From the NCBI GenBank assembly GCA_039025395.1, contig JBCCOK010000007.1, positions 46,125 through 110,124 on the forward strand: 64,000 nt of DNA. Reading direction: 5' to 3'. The stretch's first letter is position 1. Each line of letters starts with the position of its first letter. Both the position numbers and the translations under genes were made by a program. The notes under the pieces are model-generated. The model was not told the origin of the DNA. It did no database searches and saw only the letters and a list, made by a program, of their open reading frames with translations. The stretch is from Hoeflea_A sp039025395 (GTDB lineage: Bacteria > Pseudomonadota > Alphaproteobacteria > Rhizobiales > Rhizobiaceae). Positions 1 through 9,086 of the stretch are shown piece after piece.

Positions 1-1
1 C

Positions 2-523
2 AACGAAGTTGAAAAGCACTATTCGATTTCCGGCACGACCGGCTTCGAACTCTATGAATCGATTGGCGCGCGCGGCCCGCTGATACGCGACGGCGCATCG
101 CGTGCCGTTGCCATCACCGAGTTCGATCTCAAATGGGGCCGCGATTACGTGCGCGACGGCAATGACTGCGTGCTGGCGGCCGCGCGTTCGTTCCTGACGA
201 TCACCTACACCTATCCGAAACCGGCGCAGACCCTGCCACCCGACGTCGCCGCCCGCTGGCGCGTCTTCATCGAAGGCATCCGCGTCCACGAAGCCGTCCA
301 CGGCCGGTATGTCCTTGAAATGGCACAGCAGATTTACGATACGACCGTTGGCTTCCGGCAAAAAAACGATCCCGGCTGCAAAACGATCCGCAGCGCCATT
401 CAAACGCCGCTGAAGGCCGCGTTCGACCGCTACAAGGCCCGCAACCGCGCCTTCGAGGAAGCGGAAATGCGCGATGGCGGCAATGTCCACCGCCTGATCC
501 TGCAACTCGTCAACGGGCCGTAG
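2..523 (+). CDS. DUF922-type putative zinc protease, 5' truncated by window edge
   Basis: The reading frame is open from the first bases of the window, so the N-terminus, and any signal peptide, lies outside. The visible 173 residues contain the HExxH-type motif HEAVH at about residue 100 of the fragment, followed by GRYV. This pattern is typical of the DUF922 family, which is predicted to be a secreted or periplasmic Zn-dependent protease. Upstream of the motif is the FDLKW-type strand and a run of beta-structure. No substrate is known. The internal GTG at 149 is not a likely start because homologous sequence continues upstream of it. The family call is moderately firm; enzymatic activity is inference. 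Confidence 0.7.
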   Translation, partial: NEVEKHYSISGTTGFELYESIGARGPLIRDGASRAVAITEFDLKWGRDYVRDGNDCVLAAARSFLTITYTYPKPAQTLPPDVAARWRVFIEGIRVHEAVHGRYVLEMAQQIYDTTVGFRQKNDPGCKTIRSAIQTPLKAAFDRYKARNRAFEEAEMRDGGNVHRLILQLVNGP

Positions 524-588
524 CTGAAGGCGCGCCGCACTTTTCGAACAACCGGAGCCGTCGTCGTCAGTCCGGTGTCCCTTCTGTC

Positions 589-1842
589 CTACAGGCAGCT
601 TTGCCTGGCCGAAGGCAAATCGAGCGTTTCAACCGCACTTCCATCATAGCCGTTCATCAGAATGCCGAGCACGTAAGGGTTCCATCGATAGCCGCAATGG
701 GCGGTCAGCGGATTTTCCAGAAAGCCGAAATAGGTCGGCCCGTTTGAAACCACCACATTGGTAAGCCCAATGCCCTCGTCGACATCGCGGCTGAGGAGGC
801 GATAGCTCAACACATCGTTCGGATCGGTGAATTCTACATAGTGCAAAGTCGTATCGGGAAATGCTCTTGTCTTTCGGGCGCGCTCGCGGGCTTCGACGAA
901 GACATCGACACCCGGCAGATCGCCTGTGCCTGTCCTATCGCCGGCGGCTCTTGCTTCGTCGGGCGTGTATTCAGCCACATTGAACATCGGGATCTGATTG
1001 GAAATGACATAATACATCTGAACCCGGGCGACATTGGCCGCCAGGACATCTTCCGTGTTCCGGTTGGCGCTCTCCCAGACCGCTTGCAGAGCATCTGACA
1101 ACATCTTGCTTCCGAGGCTTTCGCTGACGAAAACGACAGAGCGGTCAAGAGGCTTCACGGAACCGCATCTGTTGTCCCTGCCAAGACTGCCATTCATGGC
1201 ATCGCAAACCTGCGCCTTCAGCCATTGCTTGATCGTATCGCCGGGATTGCCGAGATATGCGACAGCGTCGGAAAGGCAGTCATTCATCAGGCCGGTCTTC
1301 AGGTCCCGGTTGAGTGTCGCCATGGTGAATTCGCTGTCGCTGTCTTGTTTGAGCCTTTCCTTTGCGTCTTTTGTTGCAGGCGACCAGATCAGGTATCGGG
1401 TCTCGATATCAGCACCTTGGAAACCTGTATTGTCTCTCACGACGTAAGGCTCCGCCTCCATGTCGCGCGGATCGGCCTGACCCTCGACAAATCGCGGTGC
1501 GGATGCTTCCAGCGCGGATTCAAGCAGCGCCTGGCGCCCGTCCGCCCAATCCCTGTTGTGGCTGCACATGCCGTGAATCCAGACGATGCGCAGATCGCCA
1601 CGCTCTGCAAACTGCTTGATGCCTGGAAAGGCTGAAACCGTCTGATTGGCCGGTGCCGTTACAATGGGTGGGCTATACGGGGTCGAACATGCAAAAAGAA
1701 CCGGCGCAACCGAGGCAATGGCAATCGCGGAAAAGGCGTTTCTGAAAATGGCGAACAATGCGCTGACCCCCAACTGCGACAAGTGGAATTTGCTAACGAT
1801 GAACGCAAAAACGCCCGGCCGATAAACGCCGAGACCTTTCAA
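589..1842 (-). CDS. Alpha/beta-hydrolase-like lipoprotein
   Basis: A 417-residue protein with a hydrophobic N-terminus ending in a lipobox-like LFAC at about residue 52, so it is probably a lipoprotein anchored after cleavage at that Cys. The first about 25 residues are unusually long for a signal peptide, so the real start may be an internal GTG. An oxyanion-type strand with WIHG (about residue 88) is followed much later by a nucleophile elbow SESLGS (about residue 240). A His lies near the C-terminus in HCGYRW. This order fits an alpha/beta-hydrolase fold. Substrate is unknown. It stands alone on the minus strand between opposite-strand genes. A related but distinct hydrolase lipoprotein lies at 13244-14407. 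Confidence 0.65.
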   Translation of the reverse strand: MKGLGVYRPGVFAFIVSKFHLSQLGVSALFAIFRNAFSAIAIASVAPVLFACSTPYSPPIVTAPANQTVSAFPGIKQFAERGDLRIVWIHGMCSHNRDWADGRQALLESALEASAPRFVEGQADPRDMEAEPYVVRDNTGFQGADIETRYLIWSPATKDAKERLKQDSDSEFTMATLNRDLKTGLMNDCLSDAVAYLGNPGDTIKQWLKAQVCDAMNGSLGRDNRCGSVKPLDRSVVFVSESLGSKMLSDALQAVWESANRNTEDVLAANVARVQMYYVISNQIPMFNVAEYTPDEARAAGDRTGTGDLPGVDVFVEARERARKTRAFPDTTLHYVEFTDPNDVLSYRLLSRDVDEGIGLTNVVVSNGPTYFGFLENPLTAHCGYRWNPYVLGILMNGYDGSAVETLDLPSARQSCL

Positions 1843-2020
1843 CCTAATCGCGATTGGATTTTCCGATCAACCCGCATACATCCGGACCGCCGGCTTAACA
1901 TCCCGCTGTCAACAGATTACCGATCGCAGGCCTTGCGGCGGGTCCGAATTCCGCCGCAATCGAATGAAAGACGACGCCCAAATGAACTGAAACAGTTTGA
2001 GGCGGCAACAAGGGCGAGAG

Positions 2021-2206
2021 ATGGGCAAATCAGACAAGAAGAAAGACCCTGTGAAATGTTACACCACGATGGGGATCGTTTTCGGCGTCTGCCTCGGCGC
2101 GGTGCTGGGCGTCGTGTTCGACGACATTGCCATTGGCATGGCCGTCGGCGTTGCCGCAGGTGTTGCCGGTGGCTCATACTACGGCAGGCGCCGGAAGGAA
2201 GAATAG
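2021..2206 (+). CDS. Small glycine-rich membrane protein
   Basis: A 61-residue protein starting MGKSDKKKD. After a lysine-rich cytoplasmic head come two hydrophobic, glycine- and alanine-rich stretches (about residues 15-30 and 36-52), like glycine-zipper membrane proteins, then a basic tail GRRRKEE. I chose the ATG at 2021 over the upstream TTG at 1997 because the spacing to AGGGCGAGAG is better and the tail upstream has no protein character. It has no recognisable family. It may pack against lipids or oligomerise, which is inference from the Gly pattern only. Confidence 0.5.
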   Translation: MGKSDKKKDPVKCYTTMGIVFGVCLGAVLGVVFDDIAIGMAVGVAAGVAGGSYYGRRRKEE

Positions 2207-2241
2207 GCGCCGGGACGTTCAGAACACCCTGGCCTGCTCCC

Positions 2242-2463
2242 CTATCCACCGCCCTCCCCGCTCAGCCGCGCGTAAAGCGCCGGATGGTTGTCCTTCACCC
2301 ATTGCGTCGCGCCATGTTCGAAAGCGACCTCGACCGCGCTGGTCAGTTCGCCGTCAAGCTTTTCGATCGTGTCAGCGGCCGCACGCGCCATGGTGATGTG
2401 GTGCTGCCAGTCGAGACCGGTGACCTCTTCGATGTCGCGCAGATGTTTGACAATGTCTTGCAT
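2242..2463 (-). CDS. Hypothetical 73-residue protein
   Basis: The start is the ATG at 2463, preceded at good spacing by GGAGGAG. A longer reading from 2496 ignores that ribosome binding site. The product is soluble and mostly helical by composition, with a central acidic helix (KLDGELTSAVEVAFEHG) and an aromatic C-terminal half with TQWVKDNHPALYARL. I do not recognise a family. It lies convergent with the small membrane protein ending at 2206 and is transcribed alone. Confidence 0.5.
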   Translation of the reverse strand: MQDIVKHLRDIEEVTGLDWQHHITMARAAADTIEKLDGELTSAVEVAFEHGATQWVKDNHPALYARLSGEGGG

Positions 2464-2712
2464 TGTAATGGCTCCTCCTGTCTGACCGGCGTACAAGCGG
2501 CGGGACGATTGCGGCTTTCCGCGAAAACACTAAGCCGCGCGACCGTTGAGCGCCATGTGCTTCAAGGCGCGTGTGCGACTCAGTCACCCTGAACGTCGTT
2601 CCTGAACGGAATTTAACGATGCAGTAAAGCAGAGACAAATAATGATCACCATATCCAGCTAGAGACAGTCTTGACGGCTTGCGAAAAAAAGCAGCCATTC
2701 AGGAGGGACTGA

Positions 2713-3855
2713 ATGCGGATAAAAAAGCGCTTTCTGGGAGGCGGCCTCATTGCCGGCCTTGTTGTGGCCGGTGCTGTGTTTGTCTACAACGCGCACGAGC
2801 GAAACGACCCGTGGGCAAACCGGCCGCCGGTCACCGAGCTTGAGCGCAAGGTGGGCCAACTGATCCTCGTCGGGTTCGATGGGACACAGAGGAGCGACGA
2901 GGGTGTGAGGGCAGTGTCGGCCCAACTGAGGGACGGAAAGATAGGCGGCGTCACCGTCATGTCCCGCAACATCGAAGATGCCGCGCAGTTCATCGATCTG
3001 ACGACCCATCTCAAGGCACAGAGATCGTACAATGCCGCACTCATCGCCGTCGATCAGGAAGGTGGAAGGGTGCAGCGGGTGGGCGGGCTCGACGGCGCGC
3101 CCGCCTGGATCGCACCCGCCGACATGACGTTGAACAGCGAAGACTGCGACATGGAAATTGCCACCCGATACTACACGCAGATGGCGGCACATCTGCCTCA
3201 GTTCAACATCAACCTGAATTTCGGGCCCGTCGTCGACGTCAATATCAACCCGGAAAACCCCGTCATCGGCGCGCTCAACCGCAGTTATTCGGCCGATCCC
3301 GGGACCGTTGCCCGATGCGCCGAGGCTTTCGTTCGCGGCCACCAGGCGGCCGGGGTCCTGACCAGCCTGAAACACTTCCCCGGTCACGGCAGCGCCAATG
3401 AGGACAGCCATTTCGCCCTGCCCTTCGTCGAAAATGTGTGGGACGAAACCGAGTTGGAACCCTATCAGACAATGGCCGACGGCAATTTGATCGACATGAT
3501 CATGATGGCTCACGTGGTCCATTCACGGTTTTCCGATGCGGACGATCTTCCAGCCTCGCTTTCGAGAAAGGGCGTTTCAGCGGCACGCGCCATTGCCGGC
3601 GACGATGCGGTGATCCTCACAGACTGTCTCGAAATGGACGCCATATCGCAGCGCTTTACCTACGAGGAAGCAGCAGTCCGGGCTCTGGAAGCCGGCAACG
3701 ACATGGTCATCCTGACGAGCTATGGGCGCACCGATCCCGGTCTTGGCGACCGGATCAACGCGGCCATCGTCGACGCCGTGAAGGACGGCCGCCTGTCGCT
3801 TGCAAAGCTTGAGCAATCCATCGAGCGCATCGAGAATCTCAAATCACGACTTTGA
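2713..3855 (+). CDS. Glycoside hydrolase family 3 beta-N-acetylhexosaminidase-like protein, membrane anchored
   Basis: A 380-residue protein with an AGGAGG ribosome binding site just before the ATG. Residues 7-27 form a single hydrophobic signal/anchor, so the catalytic domain is exported. The GH3 barrel follows. VGQLILVGFDG opens it, DQEGGRVQR (about residue 114) matches the NagZ sugar-binding strand, and KHFPGHG followed by DSH (about residues 220-233) is the NagZ-type loop with the catalytic His-Asp dyad. NagZ releases GlcNAc from peptidoglycan fragments. Cytosolic NagZ has no signal sequence, so this version probably acts on glycans in the periplasm. It lacks the C-terminal domain of large GH3 beta-glucosidases. 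The GH3 call is secure; the substrate is inferred. Confidence 0.88.
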   Translation: MRIKKRFLGGGLIAGLVVAGAVFVYNAHERNDPWANRPPVTELERKVGQLILVGFDGTQRSDEGVRAVSAQLRDGKIGGVTVMSRNIEDAAQFIDLTTHLKAQRSYNAALIAVDQEGGRVQRVGGLDGAPAWIAPADMTLNSEDCDMEIATRYYTQMAAHLPQFNINLNFGPVVDVNINPENPVIGALNRSYSADPGTVARCAEAFVRGHQAAGVLTSLKHFPGHGSANEDSHFALPFVENVWDETELEPYQTMADGNLIDMIMMAHVVHSRFSDADDLPASLSRKGVSAARAIAGDDAVILTDCLEMDAISQRFTYEEAAVRALEAGNDMVILTSYGRTDPGLGDRINAAIVDAVKDGRLSLAKLEQSIERIENLKSRL

Positions 3856-4028
3856 AGAAACCAGCGCTCGGATGCACGCCGCGGCTCGACTTTAGACGCA
3901 ACCGAATGGCTGCATCCAGACGTTGAATCCGCATTTGAAAACTGACATTATCCGGCAAACGGCGTGAGCGACATGCAGAAAATTCCGCGCATTTCAGGTT
4001 CGGGGTCCAAGATACGGAACGGGTTTCA

Positions 4029-4442
4029 ATGACGGTCAAAATAGCAGATCTGATGGCAAAACGGGTGATTACCGCGCAGCCGCATCAAAGCGTAGAGCAT
4101 GTTCGCGGCATGATGGAACGCAACAGGATCAATTCCGTCCCCGTCGTCGGACCGGACAACGCGCCGCTGGGCATCATCACCTCGACCGACCTTGCTAAAC
4201 GGCTCAAGGAAACAACGCCGATCAGCCGCGTCATGACCAAGGATGTAACCGTCGTGCCCGCCTACAATGATGTAACCGTCGCGGCGCGGATCATGCGCAA
4301 GAACAACATCCACCATGTGGTTGTAACCCATGAGAAAGCCGTTGTGGGCCTTATAAGCTCGTTCGATCTTCTGAAATTGATCGAGGGGCGCCGGTTTGTC
4401 GAGAAGAACGCGCCGACCTCATCGAAGAAACGGAAGAAATAG
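4029..4442 (+). CDS. CBS-domain protein (two tandem CBS motifs)
   Basis: A 137-residue protein made almost wholly of a CBS pair. The first repeat is about residues 6-60 (MAKRVITAQP, then VVGPDNAPLGIITSTDLAK) and the second about 68-125 (MTKDVTVVPAYNDV, then VVTHEKAVVGLISSFDLL). A lysine-rich tail follows. Such stand-alone Bateman modules usually bind adenine nucleotides and may signal energy state or act as free-standing regulators. No catalytic domain is fused and no partner gene adjoins, so the role is open. The ATG follows GGAACGGG. Confidence 0.85.
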   Translation: MTVKIADLMAKRVITAQPHQSVEHVRGMMERNRINSVPVVGPDNAPLGIITSTDLAKRLKETTPISRVMTKDVTVVPAYNDVTVAARIMRKNNIHHVVVTHEKAVVGLISSFDLLKLIEGRRFVEKNAPTSSKKRKK

Positions 4443-4602
4443 GCGAAGCGGCCAGCGCCTGCGGCTCTGAATGTTCCAATATCGACGTGACGACAACGTT
4501 TGCCGGATCTGTTCACGGCAATTCAATATGTTTTGCTGACATCAAATCGCCCAATGTGTTCGGAACAGTCCGGGAGGAGGACAAATACATTGGGAGGAAA
4601 CC

Positions 4603-6402
4603 ATGCTCGACACCACTCTGGCGGGGCGTACACAGACATTTCTGAACAGCTTTGGCGAAGCACTCGAGGCGGGAGACATCGAGGCCGTCAAGAATATGTT
4701 CGTCGAGGATTGCTACTGGCGCGATCTGGTGAGCTTTACATGGAATATCAAGACGATGGAAGGCCGCGATGCCGTTGGCGAAATGCTTGAACATCAGCTT
4801 TCAGCCACCCGGCCTTCCGCATGGCAGCTGGCAACCGGCGAAGAGGTAGCCGAGGAAGACGGCGTCGTTACAGCCTGGATCACCTTCGAAACGAACACCG
4901 CCCGCGGCTATGGGCAGGTTCGCCTGAAGGACGGCAAGATCTGGACACTGCTGACGACAATGGTCGAGCTCAAGGGGCATGAGGAACCAAAGGGGTTTGC
5001 CCGTCCCTTGGGTGCCAAGCATGGCGCCGGGAAACACCGCCCGACCTGGAAGGAAGAACGCGAGAAAGAAGCCGCCGAGCTCGGTCACACGACACAGCCT
5101 TATTGTGTCATCATCGGCGGCGGACAGGGCGGCATAGGCCTCGGTGCGCGTCTTCGCCAGCTTGGCGTTCCGACCATTATTGTTGAGAAAAACGAACGCC
5201 CCGGAGACAGCTGGCGAAACCGTTACAAATCCCTCTGCCTGCATGATCCGGTTTGGTACGACCATCTTCCCTACATCAAGTTTCCGGAAAACTGGCCCGT
5301 CTTCAGCCCGAAAGACAAGATCGGCGACTGGCTGGAAATGTACACCCGTGTGATGGAACTCAACTACTGGACACGCACGACCGCCAAGTCCGCCAGTTAT
5401 GACGACGCGGCAAAAGAGTGGACGGTAACAGTCGAGCGCGATGGCAAAGAAATCATCCTCAAACCCAAGCAACTGATCATGGCGACCGGCATGTCCGGAA
5501 AAGCCAACCTGCCCTCCTTCCCCGGCATGGATACATTCAAGGGCGACCAGCATCATTCATCGAAACATCCGGGCCCCGACAGCTACCGCGGAAAGAGGGC
5601 CGTCATCGTGGGTTCGAACAACTCGGCACATGATATCGCCGCCGCTTTGTGGGAAAACGATGTCGATGTGACGATGGTGCAGCGTTCGTCGACCCATATC
5701 ATCAAATCCGAAACGCTCATGGATGTGGCGCTTGGTGCACTTTATTCCGAGCAGGCTGTAGCGGACGGAATGACCACCGAAAAGGCCGATCTGATCTTCG
5801 CCTCCCTGCCCTATCGAATCATGCACGAGTTCCAGATTCCGGCCTATGCGGAAATGAAGGAACGCGACAAGGCGTTTTATGACGGGCTTGAGAAGGCCGG
5901 TTTCTGGCTCGACTGGGGGGACGATGAATCAGGACTGTTTATGAAGTATCTGCGCCGTGGGTCGGGCTATTACATCGATGTCGGCGCCAGCCAGCTCATT
6001 ATCGATGGCGAGGTCAAGCTGAAACGCGGCCAGGTGACCGCCGTCGACGAAACCGGCGTTGCACTTGACGACGGAACGCATCTTGATGCGGATTTGATTG
6101 TCTATGCGACCGGATACGGCTCTATGAATGGCTGGATAGCGGACCTGATGGGCCAGGATATGGCGGATAAGGTTGGCAAGGTCTGGGGCCTCGGTTCAAA
6201 CACCACCAAAGACCCCGGTCCCTGGGAGGGCGAAGAGCGCAATATGTGGAAACCGACCCAGCAAGAGGCACTGTGGATGCATGGCGGCAATCTCCACCAG
6301 TCGCGCCATTATTCGCAGTTCCTGTCGTTGCAGGTCAAGGCACGCATGGAAGGTATTGCGACGCCTGTCTACGGATTGCAGGAGGTCCATCATCTAAGCT
6401 AG
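4603..6402 (+). CDS. Flavin-containing monooxygenase-like protein with N-terminal NTF2/SnoaL-like domain
   Basis: A 599-residue two-part protein starting after a clear GGAGG. Residues about 8-130 look like an NTF2/SnoaL-like alpha+beta barrel (FLNSFGEALEAGDIEAV, then YWRDLVSFTW). From about residue 165 an FMO-type flavoprotein begins. It has the FAD Rossmann motif GGGQGGIGLG, an FMO signature close to FxGxxxH in FKGDQHHSSKHPG, a second NADP-type motif VGSNNSAHD (about residue 335) and the late ATGYGS motif. Related proteins are annotated as NAD(P)/FAD-dependent oxidoreductases. Substrate oxygenation (N-, S- or Baeyer-Villiger) is likely but unspecified. The gene stands alone. Confidence 0.85.
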   Translation: MLDTTLAGRTQTFLNSFGEALEAGDIEAVKNMFVEDCYWRDLVSFTWNIKTMEGRDAVGEMLEHQLSATRPSAWQLATGEEVAEEDGVVTAWITFETNTARGYGQVRLKDGKIWTLLTTMVELKGHEEPKGFARPLGAKHGAGKHRPTWKEEREKEAAELGHTTQPYCVIIGGGQGGIGLGARLRQLGVPTIIVEKNERPGDSWRNRYKSLCLHDPVWYDHLPYIKFPENWPVFSPKDKIGDWLEMYTRVMELNYWTRTTAKSASYDDAAKEWTVTVERDGKEIILKPKQLIMATGMSGKANLPSFPGMDTFKGDQHHSSKHPGPDSYRGKRAVIVGSNNSAHDIAAALWENDVDVTMVQRSSTHIIKSETLMDVALGALYSEQAVADGMTTEKADLIFASLPYRIMHEFQIPAYAEMKERDKAFYDGLEKAGFWLDWGDDESGLFMKYLRRGSGYYIDVGASQLIIDGEVKLKRGQVTAVDETGVALDDGTHLDADLIVYATGYGSMNGWIADLMGQDMADKVGKVWGLGSNTTKDPGPWEGEERNMWKPTQQEALWMHGGNLHQSRHYSQFLSLQVKARMEGIATPVYGLQEVHHLS

Positions 6403-6449
6403 AGAATCCAGCAAGGTGCCGGGCGCTGCGCCGTTCGGCACCCCTGATT

Positions 6450-7487
6450 TCAGATCGCTTGGTCGGAGGTCCAGAGCACCAGGCGCTCCTGTTTCCCGGC
6501 CGCATCGTAGTCGGGCAACCTGCGCAGCGTGTTTCGGGAACTCTCAGGCAGGAGGCGGACCAGTTGCTCTGAAAGCGCTATCCGAGCGCCAAAATGCTTT
6601 GCCGCGGCCTCAATGCGCGCAGTCGTGTTCATCGTGTCGCCGAGGAGCGCCACCTCCTTTTTCCAGTCACCCACTTCACCCGCCGCCACTGCGCCGCAGT
6701 GGATCGCCACGCGCAGCTTGGCCTCGGCTCCGTATCGTTGCAGATAGGCTTCCGAGCGCTCCCGGAGCGCCCTGTGCATGCGGTCAGCGCACTGAAGACA
6801 CGCCGCCTTCCGCACACCCCGCGCCAACGGCCATGTAACAATGACTGCATCGCCCACATATTTGTAGACATCGCCGCGCGCCAGCTCGACAGGCTCCGCC
6901 AGATCCTGGGAAACATCGCGCAGGAAATCGTGAAAACGCAGGACGCCGATCCGCTCGGCAAGCGCGGTTGAGCCGACGACATCGGCGAACAGCACGACAC
7001 GCTCTTCAAGCCGTGCGCGGTTGTAGCGCCCGGTAACAAGGGCAAGCGTCGCCTCGCTGCCCAGAAGCCGGGTAACCTCCACGCCCGTTGAAATGATAAA
7101 CGCCACCACTGCGGAAATCACAAAGACTTCAGCAAACTCGGGGTCGCGCCACAGCGGCGGCGCTGCGGTCAGCAGGCCTGGAAGCGCCAGCCCGACGATG
7201 ATAACGACACTGTAGGAAACTGCCCGCAACACCATCAGCAGCACAGGTGGCAGGCGACGTGTAAACCGCAAACGGGCATTGGACAGAAACTGAAATTCCA
7301 GAAATGAGCAGCCAACGCCAATGACCAGGCCAACCAGCCCGCCCATCAGGACCTCGATGAGGAAGAAATCGCCGGAACCTCTGACGACCCCAATCAAGAT
7401 GCCAATCAGGGCGGACGAAATGCCAACCTGGACGGTTGTTACAATGGACCTTGAAGACAAGGCACTGCCGCTAAGCCCGGTATTCAT
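6450..7487 (-). CDS. Membrane-bound class III adenylate/guanylate cyclase
   Basis: About 345 residues. The N-terminal half has about four hydrophobic segments (around residues 17-38, 40-65, 85-112 and 125-145). The C-terminal half is a class III cyclase catalytic domain: VLFADVVGST carries the first metal Asp, YKYVGDAVIVTW the Lys and second metal Asp, and LRVAIHCGAVAAGEVG the following strand. The product is presumably cAMP, given the Lys-containing motif, but guanylate specificity is not excluded by eye. The ATG at 7487 was chosen; a GTG at 7514 in frame would add nine residues and neither has a strong ribosome binding site. No sensor domain beyond the membrane region is seen. Confidence 0.82.
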   Translation of the reverse strand: MNTGLSGSALSSRSIVTTVQVGISSALIGILIGVVRGSGDFFLIEVLMGGLVGLVIGVGCSFLEFQFLSNARLRFTRRLPPVLLMVLRAVSYSVVIIVGLALPGLLTAAPPLWRDPEFAEVFVISAVVAFIISTGVEVTRLLGSEATLALVTGRYNRARLEERVVLFADVVGSTALAERIGVLRFHDFLRDVSQDLAEPVELARGDVYKYVGDAVIVTWPLARGVRKAACLQCADRMHRALRERSEAYLQRYGAEAKLRVAIHCGAVAAGEVGDWKKEVALLGDTMNTTARIEAAAKHFGARIALSEQLVRLLPESSRNTLRRLPDYDAAGKQERLVLWTSDQAI

Positions 7488-7622
7488 GCAAAAACGGTCC
7501 GAAGAACATGGCACAGCTTGTCAGTGTAGCCAGTGCTGCCTGCATCACTGACACCTGTCTGCAGTCTGCGATCATACTATTGAAAGAACACGTTCCGCCC
7601 ACAATGCACCCCGCAGGCGGTC

Positions 7623-8399
7623 TCATTTGGACTGCATTTTATCGACCATGTTGAGCACCAGTCTCCGCGGGAAAAGCGGTGTGAGCCAGTTGAGCATGAA
7701 ACTCAGCCTTCGCTCGTTGATGCTGACAAGCGCACCGCGCATCATCTCGTCATACCCGAACTGTGCAACATCTTTTGCGTTCGCCCCGCCATTCTTGATG
7801 AACCCCGCCCCTTCGAGGTTGGCAGCTTGTGCGAATTCCGTCTCAACATAACCCGGCGCCAGCACCGAACAGGTTACACCCTTGTCTCGCAATTCCTGAT
7901 CGATCGCCTGGCTGTAGGAATTCACAAACGCTTTGGTGGCGAAATAGACGGCCTGCTGCGGGCCCGGCATGAAACCGGCCGTCGATCCGACATTGAGGAT
8001 TTTGCCGTTGCCGCGTGCCGCCATGTCCTTCGCGAAATGATGCGTTAGCGCAACGAGCGCCTTGATGTTGAGATCGATCATCGCCTGCTCGGCGGACAGA
8101 TCCCGGTCAATATGGACACCGTGACCTCCAAAACCGGCATTGTTGATCAGAATGTCGACCTGGTGCCCGTCTGCCTTTACTGTCTCAAAGAGTGCTTCCG
8201 GCGCGCCGTCGGTACCAAGATCAAGCGCGTGGACATGCGCGGTGATTTTGTGTGCAGCTTCAAGTTCAGCCTTCAGAGCATTGAGCGCATCTTCACGACG
8301 GGCAACAAGGATAAGGTCGCCACCCTTTGCGGCATGGTAGCGGGCAAATTCCTTGCCGATTCCCGAGGAAGCACCGGTAATCAGTGCAGTGTTGGACAT
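7623..8399 (-). CDS. SDR family NAD(P)-dependent oxidoreductase
   Basis: 258 residues from the ATG at 8399, which follows AAAAGGAG at ideal spacing; an in-frame upstream codon is therefore not used. The cofactor motif TGASSGIG is at about residue 7, NNAG at about 88, and the catalytic Ser with YFATK (Tyr and Lys) at about residues 140-160. It belongs to the classical short-chain dehydrogenases, in the DltE/YdfG-like branch with LAPGYVETEF after the active site. Substrate is unknown. It is monocistronic. Confidence 0.88.
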   Translation of the reverse strand: MSNTALITGASSGIGKEFARYHAAKGGDLILVARREDALNALKAELEAAHKITAHVHALDLGTDGAPEALFETVKADGHQVDILINNAGFGGHGVHIDRDLSAEQAMIDLNIKALVALTHHFAKDMAARGNGKILNVGSTAGFMPGPQQAVYFATKAFVNSYSQAIDQELRDKGVTCSVLAPGYVETEFAQAANLEGAGFIKNGGANAKDVAQFGYDEMMRGALVSINERRLSFMLNWLTPLFPRRLVLNMVDKMQSK

Positions 8400-8609
8400 G
8401 AGACAGGCTCCTTTTCGAACGATGCAAGCACCGGCGCTAAACTGGTGCAATATCCTCCATCGCAAGCGATAACCCTATGTAGGAACTGCGATGGTCGGCA
8501 CAATGCCCGTGCATGGCAACAAAGGGGCCGGCGAATACGCGACCTCAAACGATAAACTGCTTGGAAATTGAACTCTTGCGTAGACGAGGCGCGCTCGCCA
8601 ATCGGCCAC

Positions 8610-9086
8610 CTACTGCGCCAGCGCGCGCGCTCCGATATTCGAGAAGATCACGTCAAGCTCGGCAGCCAGTGCCTCCAGCTTTTCACCACCCTCCAAGACA
8701 TAAGGCGCAAAAACGAAACTCGGCGTCTTCCAGGCAAGCGTCGAGCCTCCATCTTCATTTTCAGTAATGTAAAACCTGATCGGCGCTTCTATCCCGGCAG
8801 CAATGCTCGCCTCAAGCATACGCCGTGCAAAATCGTTTCGGAACACACCCATCACGCGATTGCCGGGAATGTCTATTCCTTGCGCTTTCGCGCCGGCTGA
8901 TGCGCTGGCCTGGGCAACCAGACCCATATTCTCAGCCGCAATCGCGCTTTCCATGCGGCTGACAAGATCTTCGAAAGCCAAGTCCGTATCGAAAATCTGC
9001 CATCCGGAGCGCGGCGCGATCGATTGCGCGCTGGCGAGTGTCGAGGTTGCGATCAGAACGATCAGACAGGAAAGGAAGATACGCAT
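8610..9086 (-). CDS. Exported DUF302 domain protein
   Basis: 158 residues from the ATG at 9086, preceded by CCAGGAG. Residues 1-20 form a classical signal peptide ending ASA-Q. The mature part has the DUF302 pattern: an N-terminal FEDLVSRMESAIAAENMG helix, VMGVFRNDFARRML in the middle, and PIRFYITENEDGG with the long strand before a C-terminal helix. DUF302 proteins are small periplasmic or cytosolic proteins of unknown biochemical role, sometimes found near redox or metal genes. Nothing adjacent suggests a partner here. Confidence 0.75.
   Translation of the reverse strand: MRIFLSCLIVLIATSTLASAQSIAPRSGWQIFDTDLAFEDLVSRMESAIAAENMGLVAQASASAGAKAQGIDIPGNRVMGVFRNDFARRMLEASIAAGIEAPIRFYITENEDGGSTLAWKTPSFVFAPYVLEGGEKLEALAAELDVIFSNIGARALAQ

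Noticed and set aside
2659..3522. Minus-strand frame opposite the GH3 gene
   Set aside because: Antisense shadow of a gene with full catalytic motifs.
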